In this document: positions 17,428 through 25,045 of the stretch, in pieces | Layout: the number at the start of each line of letters is the position of its first letter | Numbering within the stretch: the first letter of the stretch is position 1 | From: Pseudomonas fluorescens | GTDB lineage: Bacteria > Pseudomonadota > Gammaproteobacteria > Pseudomonadales > Pseudomonadaceae | Reading direction: 5' to 3' | Assembly (NCBI RefSeq): GCF_003732425.1 | Contig: NZ_MOBX01000016.1 | Span: forward strand, 736,787 to 800,786 | Length of the DNA: 64,000 nucleotides | Program-made: the position numbers and the translations under genes | Notes under the pieces: generated by a model | Database searches by the model: none | The model's input: the letters and a program-made list of their open reading frames with translations, nothing else | What the model was told of the DNA's origin: nothing

Positions 17428-18101
17428 TGGAAGACCTGATCAGTTTCTTCACCAATATCGACTGGTACGAAATCTGGCTGGCCACCGGCGACACGATGCT
17501 GATGCTCGGCGGTTCGCTGCTGTTCACCGTGCTGCTGGGCCTGCCGCTGGGCGTGTTGCTGTTCCTCTGCAGCCCGCGTCAGTTGCTGGAAAACCGTGGC
17601 CTCTACGCGTTCATGTCGCTGGCGGTGAACATCCTGCGTTCGCTGCCGTTCATTATTCTGTTGATCGTGATGATCCCGTTCACCGTGCTGATCACTGGCA
17701 CGTCGCTGGGCGTGGCCGGTGCGATTCCGCCGTTGGTTGTCGGTGCGACGCCGTTCTTCGCGCGTCTGGTGGAAACCGCGCTGCGTGAAGTCGATCGCGG
17801 CATCATTGAAGCGACCCAGTCGATGGGCGCGACCACCCGGCAGATCATCATGAATGCCTTGCTGCCGGAAGCCCGACCGGGCATCTTCGCGGCGATTACG
17901 GTGACGGCGATTACACTGGTGTCCTACACGGCGATGGCCGGTGTGGTCGGCGCCGGTGGTCTGGGTGACCTGGCCATCCGTTTCGGCTACCAGCGTTTCC
18001 AGACTGACGTGATGATCGTCACCGTGGTGTTGCTGTTGATTTTGGTGCAAGTGTTGCAGATGGTCGGTGATCGACTGGTCGTGCACTTCTCGCGCAAGTA
18101 A
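17427..18101 (+). CDS. metI: Methionine ABC transporter permease MetI
   Basis: The 224-residue inner-membrane permease has five to six hydrophobic segments. The binding-protein-dependent transport signature containing the EAA loop is ALREVDRGIIEATQSMGATT, followed by LLPEARPGIFAAITVT. The start overlaps metN by one base. The downstream metQ follows after 73 bp, so the order metN-metI-metQ is standard. Confidence 0.95.
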   Translation: MEDLISFFTNIDWYEIWLATGDTMLMLGGSLLFTVLLGLPLGVLLFLCSPRQLLENRGLYAFMSLAVNILRSLPFIILLIVMIPFTVLITGTSLGVAGAIPPLVVGATPFFARLVETALREVDRGIIEATQSMGATTRQIIMNALLPEARPGIFAAITVTAITLVSYTAMAGVVGAGGLGDLAIRFGYQRFQTDVMIVTVVLLLILVQVLQMVGDRLVVHFSRK

Positions 18102-18174
18102 TCCGGATTTGAAAGCATGAGCCGGCCATTCGCTGGCAGGCGCCAGACGGGCGCTTTGAAAAGGAGTTAGCTGA

Positions 18175-18945
18175 ATGAAAAAACTGATCGCTGCTTTTGC
18201 TGCCGTTGCAGCATTCTCGGCCCACGCCGAAACACTGACCGTTGCCGCCACCCCGGTGCCGCACGCGGAAATCCTCGAGTTCGTGAAGCCGGCCCTGGCC
18301 AAAGAAGGTGTGGATCTGAAGGTCAAGGTTTTCACCGACTACATCCAGCCGAACGTGCAGGTCGCGGAAAAACGTCTGGACGCCAACTTCTTCCAGCACC
18401 AGCCGTACCTCGATGAGTTCAACAAGGCCAAGGGCACCAATCTGGTCGCTGTGACCGGTGTGCACCTGGAGCCGCTGGGCGCCTACTCGAGCAAGATCAA
18501 AGATCTGAAAGACCTGCCAGGCGGCGCTAACGTGGTAATTCCGAACGACGCCACCAACGGCGGCCGTGCGCTGTTGCTGCTGGCCAAGGCAGGCGTGATC
18601 ACTTTGAAGGATCCGACCAACATTCTGTCGACCGTCAAAGACATCGCGACAAACCCGAAAGACCTGAAAATCCGTGAACTGGAAGCTGCGACCATCCCGC
18701 GCGTGCTGACCCAGGTCGATCTGGCGCTGATCAACACCAACTACGCGCTGGAAGCCAAGCTCGATCCGTCCAAGGACGCGCTGGTGATCGAAGGTAACGA
18801 CTCGCCTTACGTGAACATCCTCGTATCCCGCCCGGACAACAAGGACAGCGACGCGATGAAGAAACTGGCCGCTGCGCTGCACAGCCCGGAAGTGAAGCAA
18901 TTCATTACCGAGAAGTACAAAGGCGCAGTTTTGCCGGCGTTCTGA
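18175..18945 (+). CDS. metQ: Methionine ABC transporter substrate-binding protein MetQ
   Basis: The 256-residue NlpA/MetQ-family receptor starts with a signal peptide MKKLIAAFAAVAAFSAHA followed by ETLTVAATPVPHAEIL. Unlike the E. coli lipoprotein there is no lipobox cysteine, so the protein should be a soluble periplasmic receptor. Ligand-binding landmarks include FQHQPYLDEFN and IPNDATNGGRALLLLAKAG. A good AAGGAG ribosome site precedes the ATG, and a strong terminator follows 17 bp after the stop. Confidence 0.94.
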   Translation: MKKLIAAFAAVAAFSAHAETLTVAATPVPHAEILEFVKPALAKEGVDLKVKVFTDYIQPNVQVAEKRLDANFFQHQPYLDEFNKAKGTNLVAVTGVHLEPLGAYSSKIKDLKDLPGGANVVIPNDATNGGRALLLLAKAGVITLKDPTNILSTVKDIATNPKDLKIRELEAATIPRVLTQVDLALINTNYALEAKLDPSKDALVIEGNDSPYVNILVSRPDNKDSDAMKKLAAALHSPEVKQFITEKYKGAVLPAF

Positions 18946-18962
18946 TTTAGATTGCTGCAATG

Positions 18963-18993
18963 AAAAGGGGACGCCAATGGCGTCCCCTTTTTT
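18963..18993 (+). terminator. Intrinsic terminator of metNIQ
   Basis: The stem GGGGACGCC/GGCGTCCCC has a 4-base loop and is followed by T6. It begins 17 bp after the metQ stop. Confidence 0.93.
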
Positions 18994-19022
18994 GTGCCTG
19001 AAGGTGGCTGTGGGACAGCCCT

Positions 19023-19155
19023 TGTGGCGAGGGAGCTTGCTCCCGCTCGGCTGCGCAGCAGTCGTAAACCCTGCGAATGCGGTGTAATTGTCGAATCGCG
19101 GTGGCAAGATTTGGGGCCGCTTCGCAGCCCAGCGGGAGCAAGCTCCCTCGCCACA
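19023..19155. repeat. REP-like inverted repeat, 'GTGGCGAGGGAGCTTGCTCCC' family
   Basis: Inverted arms TGTGGCGAGGGAGCTTGC and GCAAGCTCCCTCGCCACA flank a spacer with GGCTGCGCAGCAG and GGGGCCGCTTCGCAGCCC. It lies between the convergent metNIQ operon and sco. It has the same outer arms as 10022-10134 and 24926-25020. Confidence 0.92.
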
Positions 19156-19171
19156 TAGTTCCATCCGGGCG

Positions 19172-19807
19172 TTATTTGCGGCTAAGCATCACCGGCAACT
19201 GCGCAACCAGTTTGGCGTTGTTCAGCGGCGCCCGAATAAACCCGCGCTGCGTACCATCCGGGCCGATCACCGCCAGATTGCCGCTATGGTCGACGGTGTA
19301 ATTCGGCTTGCTGGTATCTGCCGGAATAAACGGAATACTCACCGCGTTCGCCACCTTCTGCAGCTCTTCGATCGAAGTCGGCGTCAGACCAATGAATTGC
19401 GGATCGAAGTAACCGAGGTACTGCTTCAACTGCTTGGGGTTATCGCGGTTCGGGTCAACGCTGACCAGCACGATCTGCAACTTGTCCACGGCATCCTTCG
19501 GCAGTTCGCTTTTGATCTGGCGCAGTTGCGCGAGGGTGGTCGGGCAGATGTCCGGGCAGAACGTATAGCCGAAAAACAACAGGCTCCACTTGCCTTTCAA
19601 CTCATTGATCGCCACCGGTTTGCCGTCCTGATCGGTCATCGTCACGTCCGGCAGATTGCGACTCTGAGGCAGCAGGATAATGCCGGCGTCAATCAGCGCC
19701 GTCGGGTCACCCTGGCCTTTGCCGCTCAGCACTTTGTTGACGGTCAGTCCCAGGATCAGCGCGATCACGGCGACGAGGATGAAGACGGTTTTCTGGGTTC
19801 GAGTCAT
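19172..19807 (-). CDS. sco: SCO1/SenC/PrrC copper chaperone for cytochrome oxidase CuA site
   Basis: The 211-residue protein has an N-terminal membrane anchor (TVFILVAVIALILGLTV) and a periplasmic thioredoxin-like domain. The copper-binding CX3C is FCPDIC (Cys 84 and 88) and the partner His is in VDHSGN (His 174). SCO proteins metallate CuA in subunit II. The ATG at 19807 overlaps the ctaB stop by 4 bp (ATGA), so it is the last gene of the assembly-factor operon. Confidence 0.95.
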   Translation of the reverse strand: MTRTQKTVFILVAVIALILGLTVNKVLSGKGQGDPTALIDAGIILLPQSRNLPDVTMTDQDGKPVAINELKGKWSLLFFGYTFCPDICPTTLAQLRQIKSELPKDAVDKLQIVLVSVDPNRDNPKQLKQYLGYFDPQFIGLTPTSIEELQKVANAVSIPFIPADTSKPNYTVDHSGNLAVIGPDGTQRGFIRAPLNNAKLVAQLPVMLSRK

Positions 19808-20703
19808 AGGTTCAACAGTAAGTAGTGGTCTACGAGCAGGGCGATGAACAACAGGAACAAGTACCAAATAGAGTACTTGAAGGTGTTGATCGCCGCGTGC
19901 GGCCGAGTGCCACGGTACAGCACCACGGCCCATTGCAGAAACCGTGCGCCCAGCGCCAGCGCGCAAATCAGGTATAGCACGCCGCTCATGTGGATCACGT
20001 ACGGCAGCAGGCTCACCGCCAGCAGCGCAAAGGTGTAGAGCAGAATGTGCACCTTGGTGTAGTGCTCGCCGTGGGTGACCGGCAGCATCGGGATGTCGGC
20101 CTTGGCGTACTCCTCTTTGCGATGGATCGCCAGCGCCCAGAAGTGCGGCGGGGTCCAGGCGAAGATGATCAGCACCAGCAACAAGGGTTCGGCGCTGACG
20201 TGGCCGGTGGCGGCGGTCCAGCCCAGTAGCGGCGGGGCAGCGCCGGCGAGGCCACCAATGACGATGTTCTGCGGCGTCGCGCGTTTGAGAAAACCGGTGT
20301 AGATCACCGCATAACCGAGCAGCGAAGCCAGGGTCAGCCACGCCGTCAGCGGATTGGTGAAGGTCAGCAGCAAGGCCTGACCGAGCAGCGCCAGCACCAG
20401 TGCAAAGGTCAACGCCGCCGCCGGCGAAACCCGGCCCTCGGCCAGCGGCCGTTTGTGCGTGCGCGCCATCACTGCATCAATGCGCCGATCGACCACATGA
20501 TTGACCGCCGCCGCGCCACCGGCACACAGGGCAATCCCCAGATTGCCGAACACCAGCACCGTCCACGGCACCCCGGCGCGAGTCGCGAGGAACATGCCGA
20601 CCAGCGAGGTGATCAGCATCAGCACCACGACTTTCGGTTTGGTCAGCTCCAGATAGTCACGCCAGATCGCCTGATGGGGGCGCTCGCCAATCAGAATCGC
20701 CAC
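19804..20703 (-). CDS. ctaB: Protoheme IX farnesyltransferase (heme O synthase)
   Basis: The enzyme attaches a farnesyl group to heme b to make heme O for the oxidase. The 299-residue UbiA-family membrane protein has eight or nine hydrophobic segments. The prenyl-diphosphate Asp motif is NHVVDRRIDAVMART and the second polar loop is AIHRKEEYAKADIPMLPV. Its first codons overlap the end of ctaA by 13 bp and its stop overlaps sco by 4 bp. Confidence 0.96.
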   Translation of the reverse strand: MAILIGERPHQAIWRDYLELTKPKVVVLMLITSLVGMFLATRAGVPWTVLVFGNLGIALCAGGAAAVNHVVDRRIDAVMARTHKRPLAEGRVSPAAALTFALVLALLGQALLLTFTNPLTAWLTLASLLGYAVIYTGFLKRATPQNIVIGGLAGAAPPLLGWTAATGHVSAEPLLLVLIIFAWTPPHFWALAIHRKEEYAKADIPMLPVTHGEHYTKVHILLYTFALLAVSLLPYVIHMSGVLYLICALALGARFLQWAVVLYRGTRPHAAINTFKYSIWYLFLLFIALLVDHYLLLNL

Positions 20704-21770
20704 GGCGTTTCTCCTTTTATAGTGATGGGCGCGGCCGCGTGTTTACGCGGACTCAGGCGCCAGCGCGCAAGCACTGGTTGTTTGACCCGGACCAGACTGG
20801 TGCGCGCGTGATAGTTGACCAGCACCATGGTCAGCAACAATGCGGCGCCGCCGGCGTTATGCGCGACCGCCACCGGCAGCGGCAGATGGAACAGCACGTT
20901 GCTGATACCGAGGGTGATTTGTGCGGCGAGGGCGACGACGACCAACCCGGCCAGTCGCGTCATACCGACGACTTTCAATTGCCAGGCGAGACCGAGCAGC
21001 ACCAGCGTCACCAGCAGCGCACCGATACGGTGAGTCAGGTGAATCGCCGTGCGCGCATCACTGTCGAGTTGTCCGCCCAGGTAATTCGGGCCGATGTGCT
21101 GGGTCAGGTGAAAACCGTTGGCGAAATCCGCTGGCGGCAGCCATTGGCCGTGACACGTCGGGAAGTCGATGCACGCCACCGCCGCATAGTTGGAACTGAC
21201 CCAGCCACCCAGCGCGATCTGGCCAATCACCAACAACAATCCCGCCGTCGCCCAATACTGCAAACGCTTGGGCACGGTCAGCGCCGGCAGCACGCCGGAC
21301 AATCTCAAGGTCAGCAAAAACAACAGACTCAGCGTCGCAAAACCGCCAAGTAAATGTCCGGTAACCACCTGCGGCCAGAGCTTGAGCGTCACCGTCCACA
21401 TACCGAAAGCCGCTTGCGCAATCACCACTGCGAGCAGAAATAGCGGCAGTTTCAACGGCTGCCCCGGATGACGTCGATTGACCCACGCGCGTCCGGCCAG
21501 AATCGAAATCAGCAGGCCGAGGGTGCCGGCGAAGTAGCGGTGGATCATCTCGTTCCAGCCCTTGTGCGCCTCCACCGGCGAGTCGGGGTAATGCAATTCG
21601 GCATGGGCCAGTTGGGCTTCGCTTTTCGGCACGCTGATAAACCCGTAGCAGCCCGGCCAGTCGGGGCAACCGAGGCCGGCGTGGGTCAAGCGCGTATAGG
21701 CGCCGAGCAACACCACAATCAGTGCCAGCAGGGTGGCAAACAGCGCGAGGCGAAATCCAGGTTTGGCCAT
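20691..21770 (-). CDS. ctaA: Heme A synthase (CtaA/Cox15)
   Basis: The enzyme oxidises heme O to heme A. The 359-residue protein has eight membrane segments with the four conserved heme-ligand His positions: HRYFAGTLG, HLLGGFATL, IHLTHRIGA and VAHNAGGAAL. The extracytoplasmic loop after helix 1 holds the Cys pair of CPDWPGCYG, and a second pair lies in CIDFPTCHG. It overlaps ctaB by 13 bp and follows the SCO-like gene after 10 bp. Confidence 0.95.
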   Translation of the reverse strand: MAKPGFRLALFATLLALIVVLLGAYTRLTHAGLGCPDWPGCYGFISVPKSEAQLAHAELHYPDSPVEAHKGWNEMIHRYFAGTLGLLISILAGRAWVNRRHPGQPLKLPLFLLAVVIAQAAFGMWTVTLKLWPQVVTGHLLGGFATLSLLFLLTLRLSGVLPALTVPKRLQYWATAGLLLVIGQIALGGWVSSNYAAVACIDFPTCHGQWLPPADFANGFHLTQHIGPNYLGGQLDSDARTAIHLTHRIGALLVTLVLLGLAWQLKVVGMTRLAGLVVVALAAQITLGISNVLFHLPLPVAVAHNAGGAALLLTMVLVNYHARTSLVRVKQPVLARWRLSPRKHAAAPITIKGETPWRF

Positions 21771-21780
21771 GACGATGCCC

Positions 21781-22374
21781 TTATCCGATGTTCGACAGTT
21801 TCAGCAGGTGACGCAGGTCGTTGAGCAGATCCTTGCCTTTCACATTCGGCTCGTAACGCAGCACGAGGTTGCCGTGCGGGTCGATGATCCACAGCTGCGG
21901 TGTGGCTTTGTCGCCGGTGGTTTTGCTGAACGTCGTAGCGTCCAGCGGATAGCGTTGCAGCTGTGGATATTCACGGGTCAGCTTGGCCTCATAATCGGCG
22001 CTCACCGGTTGCGCCACGGCGAGGGCATGGCTGGCGCGGCCGGCATCGCGGCCGAGGCCGATCTGGATCTGCCGCGCCAGGTACACCAGTTGCTGGCAGT
22101 CCACCGCGCAATCCTTCGGCGCGGTGACCAGCATCTGCCAGCGCTCTTCCTCGGCCTGCACGCCGAGGTCGGCGCGGGTCTGGCCGTTGCCGATCAGTTC
22201 GCCGTGATAGCTGCGACCCTCCGGTACCCAGAACTGCAATTTGTACATACCGGTGGCGAGCACCATCGGGCCGATCACGCCGAGCAATATCAGCAGCAGC
22301 TGAATGCGCCCGCGACGACGGGTGGCGGCAGGTTTCGCCTCAGACATGCTGGGTGGATTCATGGCCGTTCCCAT
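21781..22374 (-). CDS. SCO-like membrane-anchored thiol protein of the cox assembly cluster
   Basis: This 197-residue conserved hypothetical protein has one transmembrane anchor (IQLLLILLGVIGPMVLATGMY) and a periplasmic thioredoxin-like domain. Its cysteines are spaced CX3C (APKDCAVDC, Cys 89 and 93), as in SCO copper chaperones, and a DPHGN near His 167 could replace the SCO DHSGN histidine. A copper or redox role in oxidase assembly is inferred from this and from its place between SURF1 and ctaA. The start is inside the end of the SURF1 gene; the ATG at 22374 has the best ribosome site (GGAG), with alternatives at 22362 and 22347. Confidence 0.82.
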   Translation of the reverse strand: MGTAMNPPSMSEAKPAATRRRGRIQLLLILLGVIGPMVLATGMYKLQFWVPEGRSYHGELIGNGQTRADLGVQAEEERWQMLVTAPKDCAVDCQQLVYLARQIQIGLGRDAGRASHALAVAQPVSADYEAKLTREYPQLQRYPLDATTFSKTTGDKATPQLWIIDPHGNLVLRYEPNVKGKDLLNDLRHLLKLSNIG

Positions 22375-23080
22375 GGTGCTTCTCCTTTGCGTTGTGCAAG
22401 CCCAAATAGATGTAGAGACCGAGCAGGGCGGTGGCCATGGCGAACCACTGCACGGCGTAACCGAGGTGTTTTTCCGGGCCCATGGCGACCACCGGCCAAT
22501 CGGCCTCGTAGCTGGCCGGGCCGGGTTCGGCGCGTAATTCGTAGGTGAAGCCGTCGCGCTCGAGGGTTTTCCACAGCTTGCTCGGCTCGACGGCGGTGAT
22601 GGTTTGCGGCCAGGTGTTGCTGACCGGGTCGGCGTGAAGCTGGAAGGTCACGCCGGGGGCGACGTAGACCCAGGCATCGATATTCAGCGCCTCGGAAGGC
22701 GTGGTGAATTGCGGCGGCACGCGTCGATCTGGCCACGGCAGCCAGCCGCGATTGACCAGCAGCCACAGGCCGGTGCGTTGATCCTGAAACGGTTGCAGCA
22801 ACTCGACGCCGACCTTGCCGTTGCGTTGGCTGTTGTCGAGCAGCAGGCTGTGGGCCGCGTCGAACTGGCCGTGCAGATGCACGCGGCGATAGGCCGGATC
22901 GGCACTGTTCAGCAACTCGCTGCTGGCCATCGGTTCGGCCGCGCGGCGTTCGGCGTAACTGGCGAGCAGGGCGGTTTTCTCCGCCCCCCGGCTCAGTTGC
23001 CAGAAGCCCAGCGACACCAGCAGCGGCAGCAACAACGCCACCACTACGGTCGGTATCACGCCCGGACTAAAGCGCTTCAT
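22340..23080 (-). CDS. SURF1/Shy1 family cytochrome oxidase assembly protein
   Basis: The 246-residue protein has two transmembrane helices, one near the N-terminus (VVVALLLPLLVSLGFWQLS) and one near the C-terminus (YAVQWFAMATALLGLYIYLG). The SURF1 signatures are VHLHGQFDAAHSLLLDN and LLVNRGWLPWPD. It assists heme A insertion into subunit I. Its 3' end overlaps the start of the SCO-like gene by 35 bp. Confidence 0.95.
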   Translation of the reverse strand: MKRFSPGVIPTVVVALLLPLLVSLGFWQLSRGAEKTALLASYAERRAAEPMASSELLNSADPAYRRVHLHGQFDAAHSLLLDNSQRNGKVGVELLQPFQDQRTGLWLLVNRGWLPWPDRRVPPQFTTPSEALNIDAWVYVAPGVTFQLHADPVSNTWPQTITAVEPSKLWKTLERDGFTYELRAEPGPASYEADWPVVAMGPEKHLGYAVQWFAMATALLGLYIYLGLHNAKEKHHGNGHESTQHV

Positions 23081-23151
23081 GGCTGTGCCACAAAGTCAGT
23101 TGTCGCGATCGCTATACTCAACTGCATCGCCTGTCCCCCGGAGTTCTTCCC

Positions 23152-23355
23152 ATGCTCAAAACAGCGATCGTCCTGATGCTGATTGCCACGGTGATCAGCC
23201 TGTTCAGCGGCCTGTTTTTCCTGGTCAAGGACGACAGCAGCTCGAATCGCCTGGTCATCGCCTTGAGTGTTCGGGTGGCATTGGCCGCCATCACCGTCGG
23301 CTTGATCGCCTGGGGTTTCTACAGTGGCCAACTGGTGTCCCACGTTACGTGGTAG
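23152..23355 (+). CDS. DUF2909 family twin-transmembrane small protein
   Basis: The 67-residue protein is almost all membrane: two hydrophobic helices (TAIVLMLIATVISLFSGLFF and LAAITVGLIAWGFYSG) are joined by KDDSSSNR. This small protein is conserved inside cox clusters of many proteobacteria and alone lies on the plus strand here, diverging from SURF1 and converging on coxC. A structural or assembly role in the oxidase is inferred only from this context. Confidence 0.85.
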   Translation: MLKTAIVLMLIATVISLFSGLFFLVKDDSSSNRLVIALSVRVALAAITVGLIAWGFYSGQLVSHVTW

Positions 23356-23425
23356 CTGCAAGCGGTCAGCTACAAGCTACAAGTTAGAAGCTTTACCGCT
23401 TTGAGCTTGAGGCTTGCCGATGTTG

Positions 23426-24313
23426 TTAAAGCACATAGACGAAGATGAACAAGCCGATCCACACCACGTCGACGAAGTGCCAATACCAGCTCGCCGCTTC
23501 GAAGCCGAACTGGTGCTCGTTGTCGAAATGGCCCTTCATGATCCGCATCAGCATCACGAACAGAATGATCGTGCCGATGGTCACGTGGGCGCCGTGGAAA
23601 CCGGTGAGCATGAAGAACGTCGCGCCATAAATGCCCGAACCGAGGGTCAGCCCCAGTTCGTGATAGGCGTGCATGTATTCCTCAGCCTGGAAACCGAGAA
23701 ACGCGCAGCCCAGCAGCACGGTGATCGCCAGCCAGATTTTCAGCGCGCCGCGATGGCCCTTCTTCAACGCATGGTGGGCGATGGTGATGGTCACGCTGGA
23801 GCTGACCAGCAGGATCGTGTTGATCAGCGGCAGGCCCCACGGGCTGATGACTTCTTTTGGAGGCGGGAATAGCTTCGGATCCGGCGTGTGCAGCAGCGGC
23901 CAGGTGAACTGGAAGTTCGGCCACAGCATGTGCGCGATGCCTTTGGTGCCTTCACCGCCGAGTGCCGGCCCGGAGACGTGGCGCACATAAAACAGCGCAC
24001 CGAAGAAGGCAATGAAGAACATCACTTCGGAGAAGATGAACCAACTCATGCCCCAGCGGAACGAGCGATCCAGCTGAGCGCTGTAGAGTCCCGCGCGGCT
24101 TTCCTTGATCACCGTACCGAACCAGCCGAACAGCATGTACGCCAGCAACAGGCCACCGACGAAAAAGATGTAAGGACCGTGGGATTCCGGGCGCGTCGCT
24201 TTCAGATCGTTGAACCAGACTGCCAGGCCGTACACGGTAATGGCCATGCCGAAGGTGGCGATGATCGGCCATTTGCTCTGGGCCGGTACGTAATAGTGCT
24301 CATGAGTTGCCAT
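23426..24313 (-). CDS. coxC: Cytochrome c oxidase subunit III
   Basis: The 295-residue membrane subunit has seven hydrophobic segments. Family signatures include HEHYYVPAQSKWPI at the start, RWGMSWFIFSEVMFFIAFFG, VTITIAHHALKKGHR and FFMLTGFHGAHVTIGT. It binds no metal but stabilises proton uptake in subunit I. ctaG lies 25 bp upstream. Confidence 0.96.
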   Translation of the reverse strand: MATHEHYYVPAQSKWPIIATFGMAITVYGLAVWFNDLKATRPESHGPYIFFVGGLLLAYMLFGWFGTVIKESRAGLYSAQLDRSFRWGMSWFIFSEVMFFIAFFGALFYVRHVSGPALGGEGTKGIAHMLWPNFQFTWPLLHTPDPKLFPPPKEVISPWGLPLINTILLVSSSVTITIAHHALKKGHRGALKIWLAITVLLGCAFLGFQAEEYMHAYHELGLTLGSGIYGATFFMLTGFHGAHVTIGTIILFVMLMRIMKGHFDNEHQFGFEAASWYWHFVDVVWIGLFIFVYVL

Positions 24314-24338
24314 TTATTGTTCTCCTTATCGGGCACGC

Positions 24339-24890
24339 TCAACCGCCAGTGTTTACAGCCACCGGCGGATGTCGGGCGGTGATATCGAACAGCGTGTAGG
24401 ACAGCGTCAGGTGCTTCACATCCTTGGGCATGTCGCGGTCAACAATGAAACGCACCGGCATCTCGATCTGCTGACCGGGCTGCAGCACCTGCTGGGTAAA
24501 GCAAAAGCATTCGGTCTTGTGGAAATACGCCGCGGCGTTACTCGGCGCGATGCTCGGCACGGCTTGCGCACTCATCGGTTTGTCGGTGGGATTACGCGCG
24601 ATGAAGATCATCTCGTTGACCGCGCCGGGGTTGGCAGTGAGTTCGTCATGTTTGGGGTAGAAGTCCCACGGCATGTCGGCGGTGTTGGTCGACAGAAACT
24701 GCACGCGGACCTGGCGCGAGGTGTCGACCACCTGCTCGCCCTCGTACTGCCCACCGGTCTTGCCGTTGATGCCGAAGGCTTTGCACATCACGTCGTAGAT
24801 CGGCACCAGGGCAAAACCGAAGACAAACATCGCCACCACCACTGCGAGCAGACGGGTGACCAGTTTTTTCAGCGAGATCGAGTCAGCCAT
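24339..24890 (-). CDS. ctaG: Cytochrome c oxidase assembly protein CtaG (Cox11)
   Basis: This copper chaperone for the CuB site of subunit I has 183 residues, with one N-terminal membrane anchor (LLAVVVAMFVFGFALVPIYDV) and an Ig-like periplasmic domain. The Cu(I)-binding CFCF motif is in KTECFCFTQQ (near residue 120), and the conserved Cys after the anchor is in YDVMCKAFG. It is separated from coxA by a REP element. Confidence 0.96.
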   Translation of the reverse strand: MADSISLKKLVTRLLAVVVAMFVFGFALVPIYDVMCKAFGINGKTGGQYEGEQVVDTSRQVRVQFLSTNTADMPWDFYPKHDELTANPGAVNEMIFIARNPTDKPMSAQAVPSIAPSNAAAYFHKTECFCFTQQVLQPGQQIEMPVRFIVDRDMPKDVKHLTLSYTLFDITARHPPVAVNTGG

Positions 24891-24925
24891 GGTTCATGCC
24901 TCTCTCGAAGGTGCGAGTGAGCCTT

Positions 24926-25020
24926 TGTGGCGAGGGAGCTTGCTCCCGCTGGGTTGCGCAGCAGCCCCAAAGATTTTTTGGGTGCTACGCACCCAAGCGG
25001 GAGCAAGCTCCCTCGCCACA
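24926..25020. repeat. REP-like inverted repeat inside the cox operon
   Basis: Arms TGTGGCGAGGGAGCTTGC and GCAAGCTCCCTCGCCACA flank GGGTTGCGCAGCAGCCCC and GGGTGCTACGCACCC hairpins. It sits between coxA and ctaG, which are transcribed in the same direction, so here it is internal to an operon rather than between convergent genes. Confidence 0.92.
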
Positions 25021-25045
25021 GGGATTGCTTTAGCAGAGGAGCGTT

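Noticed and set aside
10022..25020. Regularly spaced repeats as a CRISPR array
   Set aside because: The repeats are inverted pairs scattered several kilobases apart between genes, not direct repeats with unique spacers.
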